A DNA stretch of 5,987 nucleotides from JAZMZS01 sp045586105 (GTDB lineage Bacteria; Bacillota; Clostridia; Oscillospirales; CAG-272), in contig JAZMZS010000067.1 in NCBI GenBank assembly GCA_045586105.1, positions 1 to 5,987 of the forward strand, read 5' to 3'. The notes under the pieces are model-generated. The model had not been told where the DNA came from. It was given only the letters and a program-made list of their open reading frames with translations, and did not search any database. Below, one piece after another: positions 1-4,903 of this stretch (position 1 is the stretch's first letter; each line of letters starts with the position of its first letter). Position numbers and translations under genes: made by a program.

Positions 1-1
1 A

Positions 2-20
2 AATATTTTCACGAAATATT
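2..20. promoter_or_regulatory. Palindromic candidate operator overlapping the XRE promoter
   Basis: AATATTT (2-8) and AAATATT (14-20) form a perfect 7-bp inverted repeat around the spacer TCACG. The right arm runs into the -35 hexamer of the promoter for the XRE gene. A dyad at this place is typical of an autoregulatory operator bound by an XRE dimer. The heptamer TCACGAA in the spacer region (9-15) recurs at 52-58, just after the -10 box, and might be a second half-site. The sequence is A+T-rich, so a chance palindrome is possible. Confidence 0.4.
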
Positions 21-47
21 GAAATAATGCAAAAAATGTGATATAAT
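19..47 (+). promoter_or_regulatory. Sigma-A promoter of the XRE regulator
   Basis: TTGAAA (19-24) and TATAAT (42-47) are separated by exactly 17 bp, and TGTG precedes the -10 box as in extended -10 promoters. Transcription would start near 54, leaving a short leader before the ribosome site AGGAG (68-72). This is close to the housekeeping consensus and implies strong basal transcription unless repressed. Confidence 0.8.
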
Positions 48-81
48 TAGCTCACGAACCAACGAATAGGAGCATACCGAA

Positions 82-438
82 ATGAAAATGGGCGATATAA
101 TACGTGAGTTACGACTAAAAAATGGCATGACTCAAGAAGAACTCGGTGCTATACTTGGTGTGCAAAAATCTGCTATTCGAAAATACGAATCCGGTTTAGT
201 CGAAAACATTCCACGCTCTTCGATTTTGAAAATGGCAACATTATTCAATGTCAAACCCTCATATTTGATGGGATGGGAAGATGAGGACACAACTCAAATT
301 CAAGATACTCAAGAAAAAAACATAGTCATCACAATAGGACGCGATGGCTCTTACAATAAAAAACGTCTTTCCGACGACCAAATCAAAGCACTTCAGGCAA
401 TCATTGACCAAATGCCCGATGCCCCAGGTGATATATAA
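82..438 (+). CDS. Small XRE-family helix-turn-helix repressor
   Basis: This 118-residue protein is a DNA-binding regulator of the XRE (Cro/CI) type. The helix-turn-helix domain fills residues 5-63: TQEELGAILGV (17-27) gives the first helices, QKSAIRKYESG (28-38) the recognition region, and PSYLMGW (59-65) is an ending common in Firmicute phage repressors. Residues 66-118 are a polar tail with a short helix (about 96-111) and no S24 LexA-type peptidase domain, so it is not self-cleaving. AGGAG (68-72) sits 9 nt before the ATG at 82; the ATG at 88 is less well spaced. It probably represses its own promoter and genes of the mobile element. An ImmA-like metallopeptidase at 1265-1843 could inactivate it, as ImmA does ImmR in ICEBs1, but that pairing is inference. 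No clear terminator follows the gene. Confidence 0.88.
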   Translation: MKMGDIIRELRLKNGMTQEELGAILGVQKSAIRKYESGLVENIPRSSILKMATLFNVKPSYLMGWEDEDTTQIQDTQEKNIVITIGRDGSYNKKRLSDDQIKALQAIIDQMPDAPGDI

Positions 439-510
439 TTTGTTTATTTTTCACCAAACAGGTTATAAAACTTTGGTTATATATACCATTGATAATTTCA
501 AAGATTCCAA

Positions 511-539
511 TTGATTTTTCGTAAACAATTGAATATAAT
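511..539 (+). promoter_or_regulatory. Sigma-A promoter of the type III toxin-antitoxin locus
   Basis: TTGATT (511-516) and TATAAT (534-539) are 17 bp apart, with the predicted start near 546, just before the repeats. Two CAATTG palindromes (508-513 and 526-531) touch the -35 box and the spacer and could bind a regulator. Type III loci use one promoter for both antitoxin RNA and toxin mRNA, and this arrangement fits. Confidence 0.72.
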
Positions 540-559
540 ATTGGTGTAGGGACACCTAC

Positions 560-661
560 TTGATGATTTCCTCGTAGAGCGCGAGGAGCATAATATAAAA
601 AATGCTCTATTTGATGATTTCCTCGTAGAGCGCGAGGAGCATAATATAAAAAATGCTCTAT
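560..661 (+). repeat. Two perfect 51-bp tandem repeats encoding the antitoxin units
   Basis: 560-610 and 611-661 are identical 51-bp units, followed by a 6-7-bp start of a third (TTGATGA, 661-667). Each holds a CCTCG/CGAGG stem, the loop TAGAGC, the sequence AGGAGCATAAT and an A-rich run. GAGCAT and ATGCTC inside the unit can also pair, giving an alternative fold. The period is a multiple of three and leaves frames open, but no coding signal is visible. Confidence 0.92.
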
Positions 662-670
662 TGATGAATC

Positions 671-701
671 AAGTCCTCTGCACATTGTGCGGGGGACTTT
701 T
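671..701 (+). terminator. Hairpin between antitoxin repeats and toxin gene
   Basis: 671-683 pairs with 687-699 over 13 bp (two G-U pairs) around the 3-nt loop ATT, and is followed by a short T run (698-701). In type III toxin-antitoxin loci a leaky intrinsic terminator here keeps antitoxin RNA in excess over toxin mRNA. The T tract is short, which fits partial read-through. Confidence 0.8.
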
Positions 702-721
702 CATATATAGGAGCATAATTA

Positions 722-1144
722 ATGAAAATTGTATTTCTTTCATCCGAGTTCTTTCAAGAACATAACCATTGCACTGAAATTTTAGCAAAAAACTCACGTC
801 CATATGTCTGTGCCAAAATAAAAATTGGTGGTACAGTATTTGCAATCCCATTGCGACATCATATTTTACATAAGTATGCTTTTTTTACCGTAAAAAAGGC
901 TGGACTTTATTTTACAAAATCGGTAGTAATTTCCAAACAATCCTATGTAAGTCATAAACAGCCGAATATTAACAACGAAGAATTCAAAGCAATAAAAGCA
1001 AATGAAAAACAAATACAAAAGGAGTTTATCGACTATATACGTCTATATAAAAAAGCAAAATTACATTCAAGCAATAAACACTATTGGAACATTTTGCGTT
1101 ATAGCTCCTTACAATATTTTGAAGAATATCTCAAAGATATATAA
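722..1144 (+). CDS. tenpN: Type III toxin: TenpN/ToxN-like endoribonuclease
   Basis: This 140-residue basic protein resembles, from memory of the family, TenpIN toxins: RPYV (26-29), FAIPLR (40-45), the H-K-Y-A-F-F stretch (50-55), KSVVI (66-70), the Lys-rich helix YKKAKL (109-114) and the end SLQYFEEYL (129-137). Type III toxins are small endoribonucleases that cut RNA at A-rich sites, stop growth, and act in plasmid maintenance or abortive phage defence; their antitoxin is a repeat RNA. AGGAG (709-713) lies 8 nt before the ATG. The two tandem repeats and terminator-like hairpin directly upstream are the strongest support for the assignment. CptN and ToxN are the alternative families. The gene is A+T-rich and appears intact. 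Catalytic residues cannot be named safely from sequence alone. Confidence 0.82.
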   Translation: MKIVFLSSEFFQEHNHCTEILAKNSRPYVCAKIKIGGTVFAIPLRHHILHKYAFFTVKKAGLYFTKSVVISKQSYVSHKQPNINNEEFKAIKANEKQIQKEFIDYIRLYKKAKLHSSNKHYWNILRYSSLQYFEEYLKDI

Positions 1145-1145
1145 C

Positions 1146-1177
1146 AATACCGCCTCGGATCTCTCCGAAGCGGTATT
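1146..1177 (+). terminator. Hairpin terminator after the toxin gene
   Basis: AATACCGC (1146-1153) pairs with GCGGTATT (1170-1177), and after one C-A mismatch TCGGA (1155-1159) pairs with TCCGA (1164-1168) around the loop TCTC. The stem begins 2 nt after the toxin stop codon. No real T tract follows (TATTCAAAG), so it may act mainly as a 3' stabilising hairpin or a weak terminator. Confidence 0.65.
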
Positions 1178-1198
1178 CAAAGCAAGTTACCGGCAAGT

Positions 1199-1243
1199 TA
1201 AAAATACTTTAGTTGTAATGTAAATAACAATGCAACAACTAAA
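1199..1243 (-). terminator. Candidate terminator of the reverse-strand metallopeptidase
   Basis: On the reverse strand TTTAGTTGT (1243-1235) pairs with ACAACTAAA (1216-1208) over 9 perfect bases with an 18-nt loop, followed by GTATTTTTAA. It lies just past the stop codon of the metallopeptidase gene at 1265. The long loop makes it a modest candidate. The palindrome AACTTAAGTT (1248-1257) sits between it and the gene. Confidence 0.4.
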
Positions 1244-1264
1244 AAAGAACTTAAGTTTTTTAAC

Positions 1265-1843
1265 TTATTTATCATTTCTACTATTGTAGATAAACCGATG
1301 CTTTTCTATGAACGGTAAAAACCTCTCATACACTTCCCTCTCGAGCGGAGACGTGAGGAACTTTCCCCTCTCCCTCAGCTCGCGCATTCGGGCAGCTCGG
1401 AACTCTGCCGCCTGTCGGCTGATGTTGCATAGCTGCATTATCTGCTCGGGCGTGTATGCGTTACACCCCCAGAGAACGCAAGCGGGAGCAAGCAGGCGGG
1501 ATGCGAAGACGTTTGCCGCCCTCTCGACGGGCTTATCCCCATCGGACGGCTCGCGGTTGACAAGCCCCGGCATACCAACGTGACCGAGGATGATATGCCC
1601 GAGCTCATGCGCTGCTGTGAACCGCTGACGTCCCAAGCTCGGAACCGCCGAAGATATGTACATCGTGTATCTGCCGTTGACGTACTCGGTAAAACCGTCT
1701 TCCCCGGGACCGTCGTACATTTTGACGCGGATACCGCGCCGCCGACAGATCTCCGACACCGATATAGGCAACTCGGTTATTCCGTCCTCAAGCAGAAATT
1801 GCCACACGGCATCACGGGAATTCTTGTAATCGTTGTAATTCAA
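1265..1843 (-). CDS. ImmA/IrrE-family zinc metallopeptidase
   Basis: This protein (192 residues from the preferred TTG start) has the gluzincin signature AAHELGHIILGH: the His, Glu and His of HELGH would bind zinc and activate water. VERAANVFASRLLAP follows, about 28 residues on, and supplies the third ligand Glu, as in the ImmA/IrrE family (DUF955). The C-terminal half has a helical region with ISRQAAEFRAARM. Family members cleave XRE repressors of mobile elements (ImmA on ImmR in ICEBs1) or stress regulators (IrrE on DdrO), so a plausible substrate is the XRE protein at 82-438. The reading frame extends to a GTG at 1852, but that codon overlaps the ribosome site; TTG at 1843-1841 lies 8 nt from it. 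The gene is notably richer in G+C than its neighbours and is separated from the XRE gene by the toxin-antitoxin locus, which suggests modular assembly. Confidence 0.88.
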   Translation of the reverse strand: MNYNDYKNSRDAVWQFLLEDGITELPISVSEICRRRGIRVKMYDGPGEDGFTEYVNGRYTMYISSAVPSLGRQRFTAAHELGHIILGHVGMPGLVNREPSDGDKPVERAANVFASRLLAPACVLWGCNAYTPEQIMQLCNISRQAAEFRAARMRELRERGKFLTSPLEREVYERFLPFIEKHRFIYNSRNDK

Positions 1844-1851
1844 TATAATCA

Positions 1852-1857
1852 CCTCCT
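1852..1857 (-). promoter_or_regulatory. Ribosome site that sets the metallopeptidase start
   Basis: The reverse strand reads AGGAGG at 1857-1852, a full Shine-Dalgarno match. The GTG at 1852-1850 shares its first base with this site and cannot be used with it. The TTG at 1843-1841 is 8 nt downstream, the ideal distance, so translation should begin there. Confidence 0.7.
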
Positions 1858-1868
1858 ACAAAATTTTA

Positions 1869-1894
1869 CAATATCGGAGGTATCTTTGCATATA
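1869..1894 (+). promoter_or_regulatory. Possible sigma-E-type (sporulation) promoter of the SWIM-recombinase operon
   Basis: CAATATC (1869-1875) and CATATA (1889-1894) are 13 bp apart. The Bacillus sigma-E consensus is roughly kmATATT, 13-15 bp, CATACA, so the match is good but not perfect. Transcription would start near 1902, ahead of AAGGA (1921-1925) and the ATG at 1934. No convincing sigma-A promoter was found for this operon: TATAAT (1844-1849) is present but its -35 partner is poor. A+T-rich sequence gives such matches by chance. Confidence 0.3.
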
Positions 1895-1933
1895 GGTAAT
1901 AATTGCTGCACTCAATAGATAAGGAATATCATT

Positions 1934-3130
1934 ATGAAAAAGTTTCTCAAAAAAGCATTTTGGCCATCAATTCTGTTGACAATCGTTGTGCTGATTAAAT
2001 ATGAACAGCATGCGTGGGCATACACTCTTTTCTCTTTTGTTGTTATAGTCCTTGCAATTATGCTGTATATTAACTCGAACGAAAAATTCTATCAAAATGT
2101 CCTCGAAAAATCCGAAGTACATGTTAGTCAAATAGAAAAGCTACTCAACATTACAAAGAAGCCAACACCGGGCATGTATACAACCTCTTCCGGGGATAAC
2201 ATATCTTTCTTATATAAACGTTTGTCAATTATTGAGGATGAGTTAAGGCAAATAAACGCAACTAATTTGTCCACCTGCAAACCAAACAAGTCATTCGTAA
2301 AAGCGTCGGACCGCAATCCGGTATTTATGTCAAAAATTACTGCATCAAAGTACATATCAAGAATGGATAACGTTCGTTTTGATCGCGGAATGAATATGGT
2401 ACAAAACCTTCATCTTCCCTGCAAAATATCATGCGACATAACATCTTCTCGTTCACATCACATAACATATAAAACAACGCTTACATCATGCACTTGTCCC
2501 GACTTTGATAATGAAAAAGAGCCCTGCAAGCATATGATAGCTCTTGCCCTCGCCGTAGGAGCACTCTTACCGGTCAGTGATTCCATTATTGAGTTTAACG
2601 GTGCTGGGATGTCAGATGAAATAGATCATTTAAATATCACACGTAACTCTCTGGCTTTAGAAATAGAGCTTTTGAACAAACAACTTGAAAACACAAAAGA
2701 CGATTTAGAAGAGTTCGCAAAAAAAACAGTGTCTGCTGAAAAGAAATACTACTATATGTTATCCTCGCTTTCTCGCGCCAGAAAAATTTACAAAGAATAT
2801 TTAGATAGAAATCAAGTGCTCGTTAACGATGATGATCTGATGGAAAAATATATTGAAAGGTTTACAGATGACCGTTTTGAAAGAGGAGTAGCTATATCAA
2901 AAGACATAGCTACAATCAAAAAGAACATAAAATGTAGCATTGAATGCAAAATTCCATCCGCCAGCATTCCTAATAAGCATTATGACACCACATTATATAA
3001 TTGTTCATGTAAGGACTATGATGTACACGGTCTGCCCTGCAAACATATGATAGCTCTCGCCCTTGCAACAAAAGTGATACAGCCAATTAAAACCGAAAGG
3101 AACACGTCATGCCCTACTGCCTCTACGTAA
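1934..3130 (+). CDS. Membrane-anchored protein with two SWIM zinc fingers
   Basis: This 398-residue protein starts with two hydrophobic segments (about 9-22 and 28-46), a likely membrane hairpin or anchor. It carries two SWIM-type zinc fingers, each CxC-x9-CxH: C186, C188, C198, H200 and C357, C359, C369, H371. Each finger ends a repeated module of about 70 residues beginning with a VRFDRG/DRFERG motif (147-152, 313-318) and closing with PCKHMIALALA. A charged stretch at about 228-280 is likely coiled coil. SWIM domains bind DNA or protein partners; this architecture is not one I can name. AAGGA (1921-1925) is 8 nt before the ATG. The stop codon lies inside the recombinase gene (22-bp overlap), so the two are probably one operon with coupled translation. 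A role as recombinase partner, or as a membrane-bound sensor, is conjecture. Confidence 0.85.
   Translation: MKKFLKKAFWPSILLTIVVLIKYEQHAWAYTLFSFVVIVLAIMLYINSNEKFYQNVLEKSEVHVSQIEKLLNITKKPTPGMYTTSSGDNISFLYKRLSIIEDELRQINATNLSTCKPNKSFVKASDRNPVFMSKITASKYISRMDNVRFDRGMNMVQNLHLPCKISCDITSSRSHHITYKTTLTSCTCPDFDNEKEPCKHMIALALAVGALLPVSDSIIEFNGAGMSDEIDHLNITRNSLALEIELLNKQLENTKDDLEEFAKKTVSAEKKYYYMLSSLSRARKIYKEYLDRNQVLVNDDDLMEKYIERFTDDRFERGVAISKDIATIKKNIKCSIECKIPSASIPNKHYDTTLYNCSCKDYDVHGLPCKHMIALALATKVIQPIKTERNTSCPTAST
2521..3066 (+). repeat. Pair of near-identical 33-bp segments in the two SWIM modules
   Basis: 2521-2553 and 3034-3066 differ at only 3 of 33 bases and encode the finger end PCKHMIALALA. They are 513 bp (171 codons) apart, which matches the spacing of the two fingers. 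The DNA match is much higher here than in the rest of the module, which suggests recent gene conversion or strong constraint after an internal duplication. Confidence 0.85.
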
Positions 3131-4764
3131 GAAAGTCCCGTGCCGATGCGGAAGCTGAAGCAAAGGGCGAGGGAGAAACGCTCGCCCGTCACATAAACAC
3201 TCTGCTCGATCTCGCAAAGCGCCGACGCTTTGAAATAGGAACGATACACCGCGAGATCGTCTCGGGTGAAACTATAGCCGCACGCCCTGTCATGCAGCAG
3301 CTCCTCTCCGAGGTAGAAGAGGGATTGTGGGAAGGGGTGCTGGTCATGGAAGTGGAACGACTTGCAAGAGGCGACACGGTAGATCAGGGTATCGTTGCGC
3401 AGACCTTCAAGTATTCCAACACAAAGATCATCACGCCTCTGAAGGACTACAATCCGAACGATGAATTTGACGAGGAATACTTCGAGTTCGGTCTATTCAT
3501 GTCACGCCGAGAGTACAAGACAATAAACCGCCGTCTGCAGAGAGGCAGGCTTGCTTCGGCAAACGAAGGAAAATACGTAGGCAATACACCGCCTTACGGT
3601 TACAGAAAAGTTAAGCTTGAAAAAGAAAAGGGATTCACACTTGAGCCGCACCCCGAAGAAGCGGAGGCAGTGAGATTGATGTTCGATCTCTACGTCAACG
3701 GCAAAAAGCAAGAGGACGGAACGCTCAGACGGCTCGGCGTTAATCTAATATCGCAAGAGTTAAACGCACTCAAAATACCTCCGCGTAAAAATGCTCTATG
3801 GACGCAGTCGTCGGTCAGAGATATCCTGGCTAATCCCGTATACGTCGGCATGATACGATGGAACTGGAGAAAAACAGAAAAAAAGATGGTCGAAGGCAGG
3901 ATAGAAAAAAGCCGTCCGAAATCCGCCCCCGATACCTGGCTTTTAACAAAAGGCAGGCACCCTGCAATAATAGATTCGCAATTATTCGATGAGGCGCAAC
4001 GCATAACGCAGAGTAACAAGGTTATACCTCTCAAGCCCAACAGTACGATTCAAAATCCTCTAGCAGGGCTCGTAGTCTGCGGAAAGTGCGGCAGGAACAT
4101 GGCAAGAAGATCATATCCAAACGGGTACCCGGATTCGCTCATGTGTCCCTACAACACATGCTCAAACGTTAGTGCCTCGCTCGCGTCGGTCGAAAAGCGC
4201 GTGCTTGACTTCCTGAATCAATGGGTGGAAGAATACAAGCTTCATTGGAACGAGCAGGCCTTCAACGGCGCAAAGCAGCTGCTTGATGCAAAGATCAAGG
4301 CATTGGATAAACTCGAAGAAGACTCTGCGCAACTTCGCAAGCAGCTGAATAACGTTTACGACCTTCTCGAACAAGGGGTGTACGACACAGCTACGTTCTC
4401 CGAGAGAAGTCAAACGCTGAAGGAAAAGATCGCAGGATCCGAAAAAGAAAAAATTGCCCTGTTAAAAGAAATAGAAACAGAGCAAAATCGAGAAAAGAAA
4501 CGAGAAGAGCTTATTCCGAAGGTAGAGCATCTGCTCTCCGTCTACGATACCCTCCCCTCAGCTCAAGCAAAGAACGAGTTGTTGAAAGAGGTTATAGAGA
4601 AGATCTCTTATACCAAAGAAAAAAGAGCGCAAAAGGTCAAGCAACCTAAAAAGAGCCGTTCAAAAAAAGCTCCGCCGCAAGAAACGGTAACAGAATGGAT
4701 AGTTTCTCCCGACGATTATGAGCTTGTCGTCTTTCCCGCCCTCCCTTCGGACGAAGATTCTTGA
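3109..4764 (+). CDS. Large serine recombinase (site-specific integrase)
   Basis: This 551-residue protein has the three-part build of large serine integrases. The resolvase-type catalytic domain covers about 2-150, with YVRKS placing the nucleophile at Ser10, SGETIAARP at 52-60 and ERLARGD at 83-89. The recombinase domain spans about 158-300 (PPYGYRKV 161-168, ANPVYVGMIRWN 241-252). A zinc ribbon follows with C324, C327, C346 and C351, then a long coiled coil (about 385-505) and a basic tail (505-520). Such enzymes cut attP and attB with a 2-bp stagger and join phage, ICE or IME DNA into a target; excision needs a directionality factor. AAAGGA (3096-3101) lies 7 nt before the ATG, inside the SWIM gene. 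The gene ends about 135 bp from the inferred cotJC junction, the usual place for an element-end integrase. It appears intact and is richer in G+C than the SWIM gene. Confidence 0.94.
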   Translation: MPYCLYVRKSRADAEAEAKGEGETLARHINTLLDLAKRRRFEIGTIHREIVSGETIAARPVMQQLLSEVEEGLWEGVLVMEVERLARGDTVDQGIVAQTFKYSNTKIITPLKDYNPNDEFDEEYFEFGLFMSRREYKTINRRLQRGRLASANEGKYVGNTPPYGYRKVKLEKEKGFTLEPHPEEAEAVRLMFDLYVNGKKQEDGTLRRLGVNLISQELNALKIPPRKNALWTQSSVRDILANPVYVGMIRWNWRKTEKKMVEGRIEKSRPKSAPDTWLLTKGRHPAIIDSQLFDEAQRITQSNKVIPLKPNSTIQNPLAGLVVCGKCGRNMARRSYPNGYPDSLMCPYNTCSNVSASLASVEKRVLDFLNQWVEEYKLHWNEQAFNGAKQLLDAKIKALDKLEEDSAQLRKQLNNVYDLLEQGVYDTATFSERSQTLKEKIAGSEKEKIALLKEIETEQNREKKREELIPKVEHLLSVYDTLPSAQAKNELLKEVIEKISYTKEKRAQKVKQPKKSRSKKAPPQETVTEWIVSPDDYELVVFPALPSDEDS

Positions 4765-4789
4765 TCTTTTTCCTATGTTTATGAATATT

Positions 4790-4819
4790 TTGTTAACTTT
4801 GCATTATCTGCGTTAACAA
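4790..4819. repeat. Inverted repeat A downstream of the recombinase
   Basis: TTGTTAAC (4790-4797) and GTTAACAA (4812-4819) are perfect 8-bp inverted arms separated by 14 nt. It lies 26 bp past the recombinase stop. No T tract follows on the + strand, so a protein-binding site is as likely as a terminator. Confidence 0.6.
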
Positions 4820-4841
4820 TTTAGAAAAAACTATTGCGTTT

Positions 4842-4883
4842 TATAACTTGACTGTGCTATATTGAAAATACAGTCAAGTTATA
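4842..4883. repeat. Inverted repeat B, 14-bp perfect arms at the element end
   Basis: TATAACTTGACTGT (4842-4855) and its exact complement (4870-4883) flank a 14-nt spacer. The right arm ends about 15 bp from the inferred junction with cotJC, within reach of the element-side half of the attachment site. It contains TATATT (4858-4863), which with TTGCGT (4834-4839) makes a possible weak promoter reading toward cotJC. No T tract follows. Candidate roles are binding of recombinase, directionality factor or repressor. Confidence 0.7.
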
Positions 4884-4903
4884 TAGGTGTCTATGGCGTA
4901 CCG
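4884..4903 (+). other. Inferred element/host junction (hybrid attachment site)
   Basis: Reading upstream in the cotJC frame, homology to CotJC/manganese catalases (GTEELAHLEM in family members) stops at the ACC codon 4900-4902. The preceding codon is CGT rather than the expected Gly codon, and the sequence before it is A+T-rich and unlike the family. The strand exchange point should lie at about 4896-4903. The exact core needs the other end of the element or an empty site. Confidence 0.6.

Larger units (their letters stand above)
546..701 (+). ncRNA. Type III antitoxin RNA (TenpI/ToxI-like), two tandem units
   Basis: The predicted transcript starts near 546, crosses two 51-nt repeats and ends at a strong hairpin just before the toxin gene, the standard layout of type III antitoxins. 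In the second unit CCTCG (621-625) pairs with CGAGG (633-637). The loop TAGAGC (626-631) is exactly complementary to GCTCTA (604-609) upstream, giving an H-type pseudoknot. Known type III antitoxins fold as pseudoknots that bind the toxin in a ring-like complex. An A-rich stretch (597-602, again 648-653) separates units; ToxN cuts its own antitoxin precursor at A-rich sites, so it is the likely processing point. The first unit lacks an upstream GCTCTA; it has only CTAC (556-559), able to pair with GTAG (574-577). Function is inferred from layout and folding by eye. Confidence 0.75.

Noticed and set aside
602..628. Short frame ATG...TAG (8 codons) beginning inside the repeat after AGGAG
   Set aside because: The AGGAG is 13 nt from the ATG and the second copy ends after three codons, so the peptide is not conserved even between repeats.
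560..661. CRISPR array
   Set aside because: The copies are perfect 51-bp tandem units with no spacers between them, and their fold and context fit a type III antitoxin.
401..685. Reverse-strand reading frame with a repeated 17-residue segment across the antitoxin repeats
   Set aside because: The protein repeat simply reflects the 51-bp DNA repeat, whose length is a multiple of three. There is no ribosome site, and the strand is opposite to the promoter and terminator.
664..765. Frame starting MNQVLCTLCGG over the hairpin before the toxin
   Set aside because: It has a CxxC but is made by the hairpin arms, lacks a ribosome site and overlaps the toxin gene in another frame.
1182..1200. Direct repeat GCAAGTTA, twice at 11-bp spacing
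   Set aside because: It is about one helical turn apart and could be a binding site, but it lies between convergent gene ends where no promoter is seen.
1308..1918. Two forward frames opposite the metallopeptidase
   Set aside because: They are antisense shadows of a gene with a clear HELGH motif, and the translations show no family features.
3016..4413. Several reverse frames within the recombinase gene
   Set aside because: They lie antisense to a fully recognised recombinase and have no ribosome sites or motifs.
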